From Sipunculus nudus (lineage: Eukaryota; Annelida; Sipuncula; Golfingiida; Sipunculidae): a stretch of 64,000 bases of DNA. The stretch lies in the NCBI GenBank assembly GCA_026874595.1, contig CM049309.1:5168576-5232575 (forward strand). The letters are read 5' to 3'. Of this stretch, positions 47,188 to 59,639 are shown piece after piece; the first letter of the stretch is position 1; each line of letters opens with the position of its first letter. The translations under genes were made by a program, and so were the position numbers. Under the pieces are notes generated by a model. It worked only from the letters and a program-made list of their open reading frames with translations. It ran no database searches and had not been told where the DNA came from.

Positions 47188-47490
47188 GGCCAGAAATTAA
47201 GGTATGGTTCTAAGGCACCGCCCGCGTCAATTTTAACCCCCCGCATCAAACATTTTTATTTTGTTTTTCATCTTTCAAGAAGAAAAAATGATACATTTTT
47301 GATACGATTTCCTTTTTTATGTAGTGCTTTTACCTGTTTACCAAAAAGTCCTTTTATTTTCTTGCTTTTCGTTGATCATAATACAATTTTATCGAAACAT
47401 ACAAAAAAGGTCAAAAATAAAATATCGCTCGTCCGCAGTGATTTCTGAAAAAAATGCCTGAGAACCATACCTTTTTTCATTTTTTTGGTC
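47188..47490. mobile_element. PIF/Harbinger-like MITE, copy 3 (upstream of the KY-like gene)
   Basis: Inverted ends beginning GGCCAGAAATTAAGGTATGG and closing with TTTTTTTGGTC, flanked by TTA on both sides (47185-47187 and 47491-47493). It lies about 245 bases upstream of exon 1 and may be in the promoter. Confidence 0.8.
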
Positions 47491-47499
47491 TTAACTTAT

Positions 47500-49235
47500 T
47501 TTTTTTTTTTTTAATTTTAAACGCCTATTTTTCTTACCTACTCGTCTACGTGAGAAGTTCCCTGTCGTTACCTCTCCCTTTTAGCAGTTGTGATGTCTGG
47601 TTTCTATTACAGGGAATGTCTGCTTCTGTTAAAAAAAACCCAGCGAAAATGATGGTTGATGTGCCCTCTATTATTTAAACTTACACCGCCAACACAAAGT
47701 GGTAAAGTAACAATTAAGTGAATATGTCTCACGATACATGTTGTAACATGTCGTCCCTGGCAGTGAAGGCTGCTGTGTTAAAACAATTTAATATTTTTTT
47801 GACCTTGCGGATTCCAGGATTTTTCTTCCGGTTCATCTTCAAAGAAGATCTAAAGACAAAGAATTTCAACGACTATTTGAAAGGCGAATAATTCTGCATT
47901 CACACTGCTTAACTCGAAAAGAAGTTTGAGACAACATAAATTCCATAAATAAAGTTATCCCATGTGAGCCCCGCTGACTAGAACAAAAGCGACCCCTCAT
48001 ACCAGTGAAAGAAATTGGACCTGCGCCGGAATTGCCCTTTCTCGCAAACATAATTCCAGATTGCTTTAACCTTTAAAGAATTATTGCTATGGGGTTTTAT
48101 AACAATCCGTTTTAAACTGTTCAAGTAAAGTTGGTAACAGCTAAAGCAAATCAAACCGTCAACGACGATAAACACATTGTACCTTCTCGCGGAGATATGA
48201 AGAGTTCATTTGGTTTTACATTTTTTAAGCAGTGGTTAAGGACAGTAGTCGTTACAGGTCTCCTTAGTTTTAACGGCTGCTTTGTTTAGCAAAGTTTTCG
48301 AGGTTTAAACAAAAGGGCTAACACAGGGTTAAAAATTGTAATCAGACCAGTGAGAATTGTCGTCGGTTTGAAACATGAAGTTGGATGCACAATGTGATAT
48401 CACGCTCTCTTTAGTCTGATTTTAATTCTTTGCTATGTGCCAGACCTGGTCGTGAAACTCGGAGAATCTTGCTACCCAAAGCAGCATTAATGTCGAAGGA
48501 GATATTGAACGACTGTAGTGTAAAACCGCTGTTTGAGGAATTTTGTTTGGTCTGTAAATTTTTTGACCTATGAATTCAATGGAACAAGGAAAAAAAGCTA
48601 TTAATTTTGAATCAATTGCCAATCAACACTACGCTCCTTGCATTGAATTTGAAAGGACAGGTACATCAAGAACATACCTAACACACCTACCCTTACCTAA
48701 TTTATTTATCATTTTTGTTGCATATCTGCAACATATGCATCTATACTGTATAGGCGCAACGAAATACCTAGACATTTTAATTTGCAAAAATAGAGCAAGG
48801 TGATTTAAACGAGAATCGCGTGCACTGATACAGGTTGGCTCTCGTATGACATATGTGCTCTATACTCTGACGGAAGGGACCCATTAACCGGGTCCATTTA
48901 AACCTTTTTTATACATTGCAGGTCTATACGGCATCGCACTAAAACATTTGGTCTTTTAAAAGGGTACCTTAAACACATACGCACATAAACACACCTTTGC
49001 CTGATATCACAGAATAGCATTTAAGCACACGTGTATTAAGTGCCGGTATACACACGCATGTACACAAGATTCAGTTTGAAACAATGATGTGGACGAATTA
49101 AGAAAAATTCAATTAATTGATAAATAAGGTATAAATAATAATAAACAATTGCGGTAGTCGATAACTGAAAGTAGATTCGATATCTCGGTTTCATAAAAAA
49201 AATCCAGGACAATCGGTACTCTTACTGTTTTGTTT
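47500..49235. other. Gene-free stretch upstream of the KY-like gene
   Basis: No gene or clear repeat is recognised. The short open frames at 47866-48803 on both strands have no similarity I can identify. Confidence 0.4.
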
Positions 49236-49240
49236 TCTGG

Positions 49241-49241
<1 letters not shown>

Positions 49242-49298
<57 letters not shown>

Positions 49299-49367
49299 AT
49301 GATTTACACTAGTCTAGAACAAAAAGAAGCGGTAGTCTTAGGGGGTTGCGGTAATAGCGGGATTTAA

Positions 49368-49457
<90 letters not shown>
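49242..49457. repeat. Two long (TA)n microsatellites
   Basis: TA repeats at about 49242-49293 and about 49371-49457, separated by 78 bases that include GCGGTAATAGCGGGATTTAA, a motif akin to the degenerate repeat at 53787-54415. Confidence 0.85.
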
Positions 49458-49461
<4 letters not shown>

Positions 49462-49499
49462 GTACACCTTTAGATCAAGTTAATGTATTTTTATATTCA

Positions 49500-51394
49500 T
49501 AAGCACTTAATTCAGTTTCTGTTGAATCTAAGACCACCAGTTCATCATAATATACATGTAATGGGTTTATAATCATGAAAGCTGGCTGCAATACTATAAT
49601 GAAAAATAAAAAAATAGCACAGTTATAAACGGATATTAGGTGGTGTTTATAGAGACATAGTGAGGGATACAGAAGTGAGGCGCGGCTAGAACTGACTGAG
49701 GAATGGATGTAATATGCGAGACCTGGTGCTCATTGTGGCCTGTGTTTCTTCCAGCCTTCAGGGACCTCTGCTGGGCCCTGCGTCACTTCCCTGTCTGATC
49801 AATCTTATCTTTATTGTAGGCACCCCTTGCGAAGCAAACTCTTCCCTCAGGGCCACGGGTGTGAAGACATAATAATCCCCGTTTCAGGTTACCCCCTCCG
49901 GGTAACTTGAGACTGATTCACATTTCACCGGGGGGGGGGGGGGGGGTAGTCTTAACCCAACGTTAACCCAAATGTGTTCAGATTAGTATCCCATCCCGTA
50001 GTGATATAGCGGATATGACATTAATAATGCTCCAAACTTATTAGAAATATATGTAATACAACGGGTGATACATATACGATAACAGGTGCTCTCAGTATCC
50101 GAAAATGAGAAATTAATCTTTAAAAAAGAAAAAAATCATTTATACCATATACAGTGTATGCACATATGAAGGGCATGACATACCACATTCAAACAGATTA
50201 TACAGAGATTATACCTGATTTGCTTTATGTATTGTCGGCAATTTATTAATGTTAATGCATAAAGAATATCGCAGTGAACAAACTGATAAACTGAGGGGTC
50301 ATATGGAATCATAATGTTTGAATAAAATACATTTCAAATAGCCCGTAATGAACATTGAATCGATTTCATGCTATTCCAATGGGTTATACGAATGCGATAT
50401 TAAGTCTCCGGGGGTACTCTAGACAAGGGGTTATCTTATATTGCTACACCGGGTTTACCGTATCTTTGTTGAGCCACCTTTAGCCTCTCTTTCTGATCCT
50501 GCTAGACGTAAAAGGCGCATCCCCAGGGCGCTGACGTATTTTTTCAGCCTTCATCTATTGGACGAGTAACGGCTTCTTACCTGGTTCAATGAAAGGGTTT
50601 CTTTACTTTTTAGTGCCCTCAAGGAGAACACCTGAGCAGGACTTTTCCTTTGAAACCTGGCCTTTACACCTGAGAAGATTTTTGAGGTAAGAAATATTAA
50701 GTTAAGCTTCCAGATTTGATTTTTCATTAATGATATCTTTTTCCAGAGCCAGCCACCTGTAGGGTATATTGCTAACACTAAATGAACATCGTTTATTACC
50801 TGTTAGATTAAGCATCGATAAAATTCTTCAAGGGAAGTAATTAAATGTAAGAACCTGCATCATGATCAGTGGAAATTTTAAAGATAACTTCTCAAAAGGT
50901 GCAATGTTAATAGTTATTAATTTGTTGACTTCCCTCCTTCCTTCACTTCCTGCCAAAGTTAGGGTTCCCTGTTTTCTAATGCATTATCACAGTGGAAGGT
51001 TCTCAGTATATTACCATTTTTCCGCCTGGCAAGGAATTTGTTCGTGAGACCAATACATCAGTACTGTTTTATTTTATTTTGTTTCCGTTTGTTAAACACC
51101 CTATCGAATTGTGATTTTCTGTGATTTAATCTGAAATCATATTGCAAAATATAGGTTTGTCCTAATGATAAACCACACACTTAATGTGGTAACGTGTGAT
51201 AACATGTAATGACATCAATACTAAGGTAGAATATCGGTATTATTTAACAATGAGTTGATATTGTAACCTACGTATTCCACGTATTAAATATCCTATATGA
51301 TCATTGCATCTTCTGTAAGTTTTACTTAAAATCAGACAACTGAGAACAAATGTCCCAATAATTTAACATTCAACTCACATGATTTTACATTTAT

Positions 51395-51441
<47 letters not shown>

Positions 51442-52470
51442 TATTAACGAAATCCCTCCATAATTGATGCACGTAACAATACAGAGGTTCAATCACACCC
51501 GTAAAAGGTTTCCCACCCAGTCAATGGCCTTGCAAGGTACGCCAAGGAAATTTTGTACAGGTACTTGATGGGGCCCTATTGGTTCTACTGAAGGAACTTG
51601 GTGAGGGTTTCAAGTAAGGTTTCAGCTGCAACCTTTAAAGGTTCACGACTCAGGTAACCCTGAAGAATATTTAAGAGCTTTAGCGAGAACCCTTGAGAGT
51701 GTTAGTCTCATAATCTTCATACAGTTTACATTCTTTATACAGTTAGATATGGTCATATATCGCGAAACCTACTTGGGTTATTATTGAATTTGTCAATGAT
51801 ATATGAGCTATATACTCGTCGCAGCTCATTTACGCCCATTACCCAATAACTTAGATATAAAAGAATACTGTTACACCAAATGCTGTCCGCCTGTTTTGTT
51901 TTTGTAGATAATTTTCTTTAAAGTGTAGATATTCAATAATTTCCTAATAAAACTCCACATTGAAGTGACAACCTAATATGGCAATTAAGAATTTTACAAT
52001 AAATCCCCCTTTTATGTTTCACAACTTTTTAGTCTCTTCACAATGATCTGGCAGATATGATGTGTCCCTGCATGAGAAGCCATCTTTGTTTTAGTTAGTT
52101 ATATTTTTAGTTAGTGTTGACATGACATCATCAGATCAGACGTTGTCAACTGAGGCTGTTTTTGCATGTAACCAATGATCTAGACCGCCATAAGTGGGCC
52201 TGATAGTTTGTAAAATGTAGACTGATTTCTCATATATTCAAATAATTCTGTCTCTTAAATAAGGTGTTAGGTACGTATTTATTTACCTTGTTGAAAATTA
52301 GTTCCTTTAATCATCTACAGTAAAATGAAAAGAAATGTAACTAATGAGAATTTTCATAGCAAAATACAAGGGAAATGAGGGGAAGAAACGGCTTATAGCA
52401 AAATTCGTGTTCCAGCGATTGGCATTTCGTCTCCTTATTTGGTTCTCCTATATTGTTTTATTTCTTACTA
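49500..52470. other. Gene-free stretch before the methyltransferase-like gene
   Basis: Contains an 18-base G run at about 49929-49946 and a (TA)n tract at about 51399-51439. No exon is supported. Confidence 0.4.
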
Positions 52471-52505
52471 AGGTTTCTGCGTGTGGAAAAGTGACAATCA
52501 GTCTG

Positions 52506-53750
52506 ATGAGCAGAGGGAACGGTATCGCGGACTCTGTCGGCGTAGTAGAGTCTACAGCTAATAATAAACGGAAGCGAACATTTGATGCCATCCGCAGCGA
52601 GGATGAGAAAAAGGAATTGCGTCCGAACAACGCTTATATCCATCTCAGTCTCCCTCAGACCATTATTTCGCACGACCAGCGGCCAGCCGTTAAGAAGCTG
52701 ATACTCGTCCTGTGTGTGTTTCTATTTCTGATGTACATTTTCGCTGGTTCAATAAGGCACGACCACAAACCAACGTTACATTTTCGTAAAGGTAGATCGC
52801 AGTTTAATCTAGATTTCGTTCTCAAGCGCGCTGATGGATTCTACAGTGCTAATTCAGCCACTTACAGTGTCATTGTACATGATTTGGAAGGAAAATGTAT
52901 AGAAGGTCATATTCCTGGCCACGGCCCCACATGCGGCGCTGATGGCTGCTTGAAAATACTAAAAGGTGCGCCGAAGTTGACGCCACCGGTGAAAAAAGAA
53001 TCACTGTGGAGTATATCTGATATTGAAGGCACCATGCACATGCAGCACGCTACCTTTATAAAATATATGACGCAAATGCAATGGGATTATGGATTGTACG
53101 GGAGTGTAGGGGAGATAGGGGTGTACCATGGGAAGATGACTGCGCTTTTGGCGGCCTATTCAGCTCCTGATATGGGTGAGCGTATATTTGTATGCGACAC
53201 CTTTACAAGTCGGCAACACGTGCAGTTTAGAAGCATGGAAGGAAGAAAGGACCAATTAGAAAAGAGTTTGGAACTGGTGGGTTTGTCATTAGAAGCTGAT
53301 AAGGAATACAAGCGAGTAAGAATATGGGACGACAGCTCTGTCTATTTAAGTAAAAGTATATATCACAAAATGGATCTTCCTGCTTTTCGAATTTACAGCA
53401 TTGACGGGAGCGCAAATTTGCATATTGTGCTTCACGACCTGCATCACGTGACCTGTGTGTTACGGGACGGCGGGATAATAATTCTCCAGGACCATCGGGG
53501 ACTCGGGTTGTCGGCAGCCAACGAGACTATCCAGTTATTTAATGAATTGTACGGTTCCGATATTATCAAACCGTTCCTGTATGCTTATGAAAAGGTTTAC
53601 CTCTGCCCAACGGAATGGCATTATCGCTACTCCAGTTACATGGAGAAGAAAGGCGTGGCCCATGTGTTGAATCTCTGCAAGGGATACGGGAATGTCTTCG
53701 GTGACACAGCGTACTTTGAGCCTTGTGAAGCCGGTTATGCACCAGAGTAG
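52506..53750 (+). CDS. Membrane-anchored class I methyltransferase-like protein
   Basis: From ATG 52506 the protein has 414 residues, with the stop TAG at 53748-53750. A basic, probably cytosolic N-terminus (residues 1-64) is followed by one membrane segment (about 65-83, KLILVLCVFLFLMYIF), giving a type II topology. A lumenal domain follows with a Rossmann methyltransferase signature: motif I GEIGVYHGK (about 202-210), acidic residue in FVCDTF (about 231), YSIDGSANLH (297-306) and GGIIILQDHRG (322-332). It resembles the TylF/Methyltransf_24-type small-molecule or sugar methyltransferases; the substrate cannot be told. The frame is open 54 codons further up to an ATG at 52344, but a pyrimidine-rich TTTCTTACTAAG at about 52464-52475 looks like a splice acceptor, so 52506 is preferred. 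Confidence 0.75.
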   Translation: MSRGNGIADSVGVVESTANNKRKRTFDAIRSEDEKKELRPNNAYIHLSLPQTIISHDQRPAVKKLILVLCVFLFLMYIFAGSIRHDHKPTLHFRKGRSQFNLDFVLKRADGFYSANSATYSVIVHDLEGKCIEGHIPGHGPTCGADGCLKILKGAPKLTPPVKKESLWSISDIEGTMHMQHATFIKYMTQMQWDYGLYGSVGEIGVYHGKMTALLAAYSAPDMGERIFVCDTFTSRQHVQFRSMEGRKDQLEKSLELVGLSLEADKEYKRVRIWDDSSVYLSKSIYHKMDLPAFRIYSIDGSANLHIVLHDLHHVTCVLRDGGIIILQDHRGLGLSAANETIQLFNELYGSDIIKPFLYAYEKVYLCPTEWHYRYSSYMEKKGVAHVLNLCKGYGNVFGDTAYFEPCEAGYAPE

Positions 53751-53786
53751 GTCATGAATTCGAACCAGCAACCTAACCCAGAATGT

Positions 53787-54415
53787 AACCCCGCTAAAAC
53801 GCAGAGTAAAACATACAGTATAACCTCGGTAATACGATACCTCGCGAACACATGAAATTAAACCCCGCTAAAAAACACGCTAAAGCCCTGATAATACCGA
53901 GAGTAACTCCCCTCTAATAATTACTGCAGAATGACACTAATATGGAGAATAAAACCCGCCCATAAGTACAGCGTGGAAAAACCCGTTATTATATACAGGA
54001 TAACCACTTTAATGCGAACGGTAAAACCTAGATAAAACGTACATTTACCCCTATTAAATATTGACAGTAAAACACCGATAACAAGAACAACAAAATCCGG
54101 TTAGCGCGCATAATAAAATCCCATCAATCCGAACGGTATAACTCCCCTGAAACCTACATTAATCGCCGCTAACCCATGCAGTAAAACCCAAATAACACAT
54201 AAAGTGAACCCTCGCTATCATCTTCAGTAAAAATCCCCCTAACACGTGAAACTGCGTGAAAGTGCTCAGTTACAACCTGCTATAACACACGCTGTAAATG
54301 CCGCTAAAACCTACTGTATAGTTCCGCTAACACATACAGTAAGTCCCCGCTATCACGCACTGTAAAACCCCGCTAACGCGTGGAGTACCCTGCTAACATG
54401 TAATGTAAGGTCATT
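53787..54415. repeat. Degenerate tandem repeat, unit about 25 bp
   Basis: From just after the methyltransferase-like gene, the words CAGTAAAACCCCGCTAA and CACATACAGTAA return with many substitutions about every 22-28 bases, some 25 times. It is an old minisatellite directly in or next to the 3' UTR. Confidence 0.7.
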
Positions 54416-55369
54416 GTAGACCACAAAATATTTTGTATATTAGTCTGATGTAACATCGGGCTTGTTTGTCTTAGTCGAGCGGGGTTCTTTTGTACATGGT
54501 ATACACATGTATGTAATATACACACTAAATACACTTCAGGAGAACTGCTTCACTTGCTTAGCGTAAAAGAATTTTTCCGGCAGACTAAATTCTTCCCACT
54601 ATTTCATGATTATGGTACTTTTAAATCTTATCAGAAAACTAAATCAAAACTCTTGGTCTTCACAATCCTACAGTATTTTGAGGATCTTTGCGTGGTAAAA
54701 AAAAACTCAGAGAAAACAGATTTACAAAAAAGAGTGCATATTTTTGCATGTAAGCAAGAAATAAGATTTCCTCACAAGCAGCGAATAAAAATTATACATG
54801 TATAATGTAATAAATGTCTAAATGAAATTAATGGGTCATTTGAAAATGACAAAAATAAACATACCAGGAGTTATTTTAGATGAAATCCAGGTCCGGACTC
54901 CGGTATCCGTGAATTCAATACTCCTCAATGTGCAGTCTTTCAAATAACCCAGCTTAGAGCAGGGACTGCTCTGTGGTGAGTAAGTTTGTTTTGCTCTGCC
55001 CGGTTACGGCATTATTTAATGTGGATACCGCGGATATAAAGCCTTCCCCTGTGAAAACATAACCACCGACTCACGATCTGATCTTTCTTGAGTTTTATTG
55101 AACGAGCTCTTTGCCGACCGCTTGTCATGCATGTTCTGTCTGAGGGCCTGGCCCGAGTTCTCACTGGGTAACTATTCAACACACCCAGTTCGACTCTAAG
55201 CGTTAATGACCTATGTAGAAACAGGAACTAATAATAGTTTTGCACGGCAGGTAACTCATAAGGTCTGAAGTAATCGATACCGAATACCTGGTGATGCTTA
55301 TGTAATATTATGCATCAACAAACAATCCTTCACCAAGGGAGCCCTATACACATTGTTGTAAGCATACCG

Positions 55370-55745
55370 TAGTTCCCAATATCGCGATTTTACTCTTTCA
55401 GTATTTCTCGAGGGTTCCATTTTCGCGATCTGACCATATTATAACCTAACCAAATTGAATTTTTATAATATGAATTATTTCATATGATATCTTAAATTAA
55501 TAACTGGACGGGGACTCAATGGAACGTCAAACGATTTTAAATTATTTCACTTACGGCAGATAATTTAAAGATCTGATATGATTTATTATTGCAATATTTG
55601 AACATAAACAATCTACTATTATTTATATTGAATATCAATCTATTAACTTCGGACTTGCCTTCCATAATGGGATCTTTTATTCACGAAAGTATCATTATCG
55701 CGATAATCAACTTCCGCGAATGCCGCGAATTTCAAACCCTTGCAA
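55370..55745. repeat. Repeat-like segment with TCGCGATTTT / CCGCGAAT motifs
   Basis: AATATCGCGATTTTACT near 55379 and TTTTCGCGATCTGACC near 55421, then TATCGCGATAATCAACTTCC and CCGCGAATTTC near 55695-55735 at the other end. This looks like the two ends of a small, decayed transposon, but the inverted repeats are imperfect and no target duplication is clear. Confidence 0.35.
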
Positions 55746-56639
55746 AAAGCAACTAAAGCACATTTGAATGATACATATTTGCTTTTGTATCTTTACCTTC
55801 GCTTAGGGGGTTATGTTTCAATCCGCGTTTGTTTGCTTGTGTTAAGTTTGCCAGTTACGCAAAAATCTGTAAAACTGATTCTCACGAGAATTGTGGATAT
55901 ATGGGGCATGGGAAAAGCAAGACCCATTAAACTTGAGGTGCGGACGGAGATAAACAGAAGGACCAAAATGAGCGTGTTCTACCTGTGTGGAAAAATGCGC
56001 TCTTATAGGTAATATTATATAATTTGTCATGCTGACAAAGAAAACTATAAAATAATGCCAATCTGACTGTTATTGGACCTAAGTAAAAGGGAATGGTTGA
56101 TTGGATGTTGACATAGACGGAATTCATGGCAAACATAAATAAAATTAAATTTAAAAAAAATTACTTTCAATTTAACAAATGAGACTGCTCAATCTCTGCG
56201 TAGATTTGGTAAATATGATACCATATATATATACCAGAGAGGGACTAAGCATGGTGCATACTATCGTTGCTGGTCATGAAAAAAAGTGGAGGCTTCCCTT
56301 TTCCAATGTTTCTTTTAACCTTCCTGGATATCTGTCAAATAGTATTTGCGTGATCCTACAAACAGACAAACTGACTAATGAACAAACAGACACGGGTGAA
56401 CCATAACCTCCTTGGATATAATAACTGAATTTGTACCATTTCTATTGGGTTAAACCAATCTCCCGAGCTGTATTCACCCTCTGAATAAACCACCGATAAA
56501 GGAAATCATTGTATTCATACATCTTTTTGTATATGTGTGTGGTTTTATTTAATTTATTTTTTACCCTCATATCTTTCATATGTTTTTGTGAAATTTTTGT
56601 CATAATGTCTATGTTTTCTGGCTCTCCTTAAGCGTACAC

Positions 56640-56813
56640 GGGTAAGTAGTACCTAGACATGTAAAATCTATAGGTGAGTGGTAAGTGGCTGCCAGGTACA
56701 ATGAATACAAGTACTCTATCAGTTGCTCGCCCTTGAGGTAAACGTTCGCCCTGTACACCGACATGGACCAGATGCCAAACACCGCGTGAGTGGAGTGGTA
56801 ATATATTTCCGTT
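56640..56813 (-). CDS. Possible exon of an unidentified gene
   Basis: After a good minus-strand acceptor (GGGACTTGCATTCAG, exon from about 56813) an open frame of about 57 codons reads GVYITEIYYHSTHAVFGIW and on to SPIDFTCL, with a possible donor G|GTACTA. It would join in phase 0 to the candidate exon at 60619-60780. No family is recognised, and an open run of this length can arise by chance. Confidence 0.25.
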
Positions 56814-57554
56814 ATATAGACGCCCTGAATGCAAGTCCCGGACGTTTTACGAAGCTTTCATCCCACCTGAAGAGCTGATCTACTGTGTATGTGGATATAG
56901 CCGTGTTTTGTATGATCATATCTTATCAGGGGCACATCGTCACTCCCGGAAACTAACGATAAGCTATTCATGGTCTAAGATCCAGGGCAAGGCTCCCCTT
57001 CAAAAGGTCCTTCTTTCAGGATAAAAGGTTAGGGCTGTGGCTTGTATGATATGTTAGGGCATTGATGGTGCCTATTATATAAGCTTGCTTCCCTATCATA
57101 TTTAACACGAGAGTTTGGTTGTCAAATTTCAAGGCTGAACCAACAGTTACAGTTTTATAGGTTTGGTTATACATTTTATTGCTATTAAAAATAAAGTACC
57201 TTTCACAAGATATTTTCTGAAAGATTCAGACAAGGCAGGATTCCAGAACGAACCCAGAAATTGCAGAAACATGTTTGGTGCTGATGGAACATAAAGAAAG
57301 TGAATCAGGGTTTATATATAGAACTGTATAGGGAAAGCGTTAATAATAAAATAGTGTCATTTTTGGCTATACGCTTTTTGACAGCATTTGCTACATATAA
57401 AAATTTAAGTACTGTCAGACTTTGTCCGACTTCATGCTTAGAGTGACATGTCATGGTACTTCTATTTTTTTAATATTGCGCCACTTCATGTCACAAAGTT
57501 ATTTTCTCATAATTAATTTAAATGGACATCAGCACAAAAAGCTTTCAGTTAGCT

Positions 57555-57768
57555 CAGGGGCGGATCCAGGATTTAGGAAAAGGAGGGATCCAACCCAGGA
57601 GGAGTTATTGCAAAACCAAAAAAAAAGAAAGGTTGCCAGGTCCGGAAAGGGGGGGGGGGGGGTTAGGTCGCACGAATTGGTCTGAAACCCTTTAATAGGT
57701 TGCGGTGGTTGAAAGGGGGGGGGGGGGGGGATCCGACCACCTGGACCTCTCCCCTGGATCCGCTTCTA
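57555..57768. mobile_element. hAT-like MITE, about 214 bp
   Basis: Starts CAGGGGCGGATCCAGGATTT, the same terminus as the 2-kb element at 15736, and ends CTGGATCCGCTTCTA in inverted orientation. The interior has two G tracts (about 57650-57661 and 57716-57730). No clear target-site duplication is seen. Confidence 0.6.
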
Positions 57769-58904
57769 TAGTTTATATTGAGGGATTAATAAATGGCGAA
57801 CAAATGCCGTTCACATGTCCCGTAGTGAACTGAACAAGCATTCGGATCACAAGAAAAGAGAGATAATATAGGTTTATCTTTATTTGAAATGTAAGTTCTT
57901 TTATTATCAATCACCGCTGTACACCTCAGTTGCCTGTCTGTATGTATAGCACTCTTTTATAAAGACATTTCATTTGGAGTGTTGTAGTTAATTTCAGCGA
58001 CTCAGTGTTAACACATCGATTCAGAATTAGTGCCGAATATACGGCCGAATATTCACAAGGTTTCAGATAGTCGTGTTTAAAAAAATCATAATGACGAAAG
58101 AAGTTCCCATGTTTTCAGATAGATATGTATAAATTCCTCTACACAATATTCACACGACTGAAATTTGTGATTTTTTCTTTTCTCATACATCACAGAAATA
58201 ATGCTAAACTGATTTTACACATGCGTTGGGTCAAGTTACGAAATCCATTTTTTAAATTTCAATCTGATGTTTTAAGTTATTTATTGAACCGATACATGGA
58301 ATTATCAATTGATCGGTATATATATTAACGTGAGAGATTTTAAAAAAGACATTCGTAATTATACGTTCCCATTCAGGGAAGACGAATAAAGATAAGAATT
58401 CCCAAATTTTCCGCGAATGTATTTATTATTTAGATGTATATTATATTACATATAGATCTAACAAGTACCTTAATGTAAACCCGTTCGCATGAAAAATAGC
58501 TCAGTTACAAAAAATATTAATCTTTGTGCATATCACAGAATAGTATGAATAACAGAAGCATGTAATGCATGATGTGAATTTGAACTGACAGCAACTTGAA
58601 TGACACTTATGAAGTGTTTATTTAGCTCGGTCAGTGTATGTGCCCAGACTGAGCATATATGTCTACAGTGATTCACCCCAAATCTGATCAGTCATGGATA
58701 ACATATCTGGCTGGCATGTAAAACGTTCACCCGTACACCCGTGACCTGGAGATATACAGCTTTTCCACACCAAGATATTACCACACACAGGTAAAGGGAG
58801 TTTTACACACTAACACACTATATTTTATTATAGAACCCTTAAGGTATTTTAAGTAAGTAACAAAAATGGTCAATGAGACAGGCACGGTCAAACCAATATG
58901 AACT

Positions 58905-59110
58905 CAAGTAGAACCTGTATGTAAGAACACCGGTCTAATAAGACCACCTGTCTCTTAAGACCACCAGTCTATTAAGACCTCCATTGAGTAACCCGTAAAC
59001 ATTCACAATGGTTATATATCTGACCTGTCTAAGAAGACTACCTGTGAATTAAGACCACCTTTTGGCCAGTCCCACGATTGGTCTTATTATACTTGGAGCA
59101 CTGTAGAAAT
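58905..59110. repeat. Dispersed repeat with TCTAATAAGACCACC motifs
   Basis: Six or more imperfect copies of TAATAAGACCACCTGTCT in 200 bases, same family as 30530-30635 and 39225-39335; likely a pogo/Tigger-type terminal region. No transposase is seen. Confidence 0.5.
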
Positions 59111-59227
59111 TGAAATTTAAATAATGAAATAATATTAATATATTCATGCAAACATATATTGTCGAGCTGAAATCAGCTTGAGAAAACAATACGAGTCTAC
59201 TTTAAAAAAATATACTCGTATTTCAAA

Positions 59228-59560
59228 GGCAAAAGAATGATGGGTTCTCATGAACTTTTTGTCAGAATCAGTGCGCGAGAGCGATTTTTTACCTGTTTTT
59301 TTTTGTAAGTTTCGATAAAAATGTCATATCATCAAGGAAAAAGCATGATAATAACTAAACTGTTTTGCTATAAACATGTAAAAGCACTACATAACAACGG
59401 AAATCTTATCAAAACGGTATTATTTTATCTTAATGAAAGAAATGTTCCAGTGGCTGTATCTAAAAATTGGTAAGTTTCTTTTGAATATCGAAATAAATAT
59501 TTTTGATGCCGGGGGGGGGGGGGGGGGGTTAAAGTTGACACACGTGTATTTTTTTAGGCC
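59228..59560. mobile_element. Degraded PIF/Harbinger-like MITE, copy 4
   Basis: The right end closes with TTTTTTTAGGCC followed by TAA (59561-59563). The left end AGGCAAAAGAATGATGGG and the interior words (CAGAATCAGTGCG, AAAATGTCATAT) match copy 2. It contains an 18-base G run at about 59512-59529. Confidence 0.6.
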
Positions 59561-59639
59561 TAATAATAGGAACATCTGGATCTGGATACTTCTTACTTCA
59601 ATCTATACCAATGAAGATACTTTGCAATGAGATATCTGT

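Noticed and set aside
53757-53775. tRNA B-box-like sequence (TTCGAACC)
   Set aside because: No matching A box or cloverleaf could be drawn around it.
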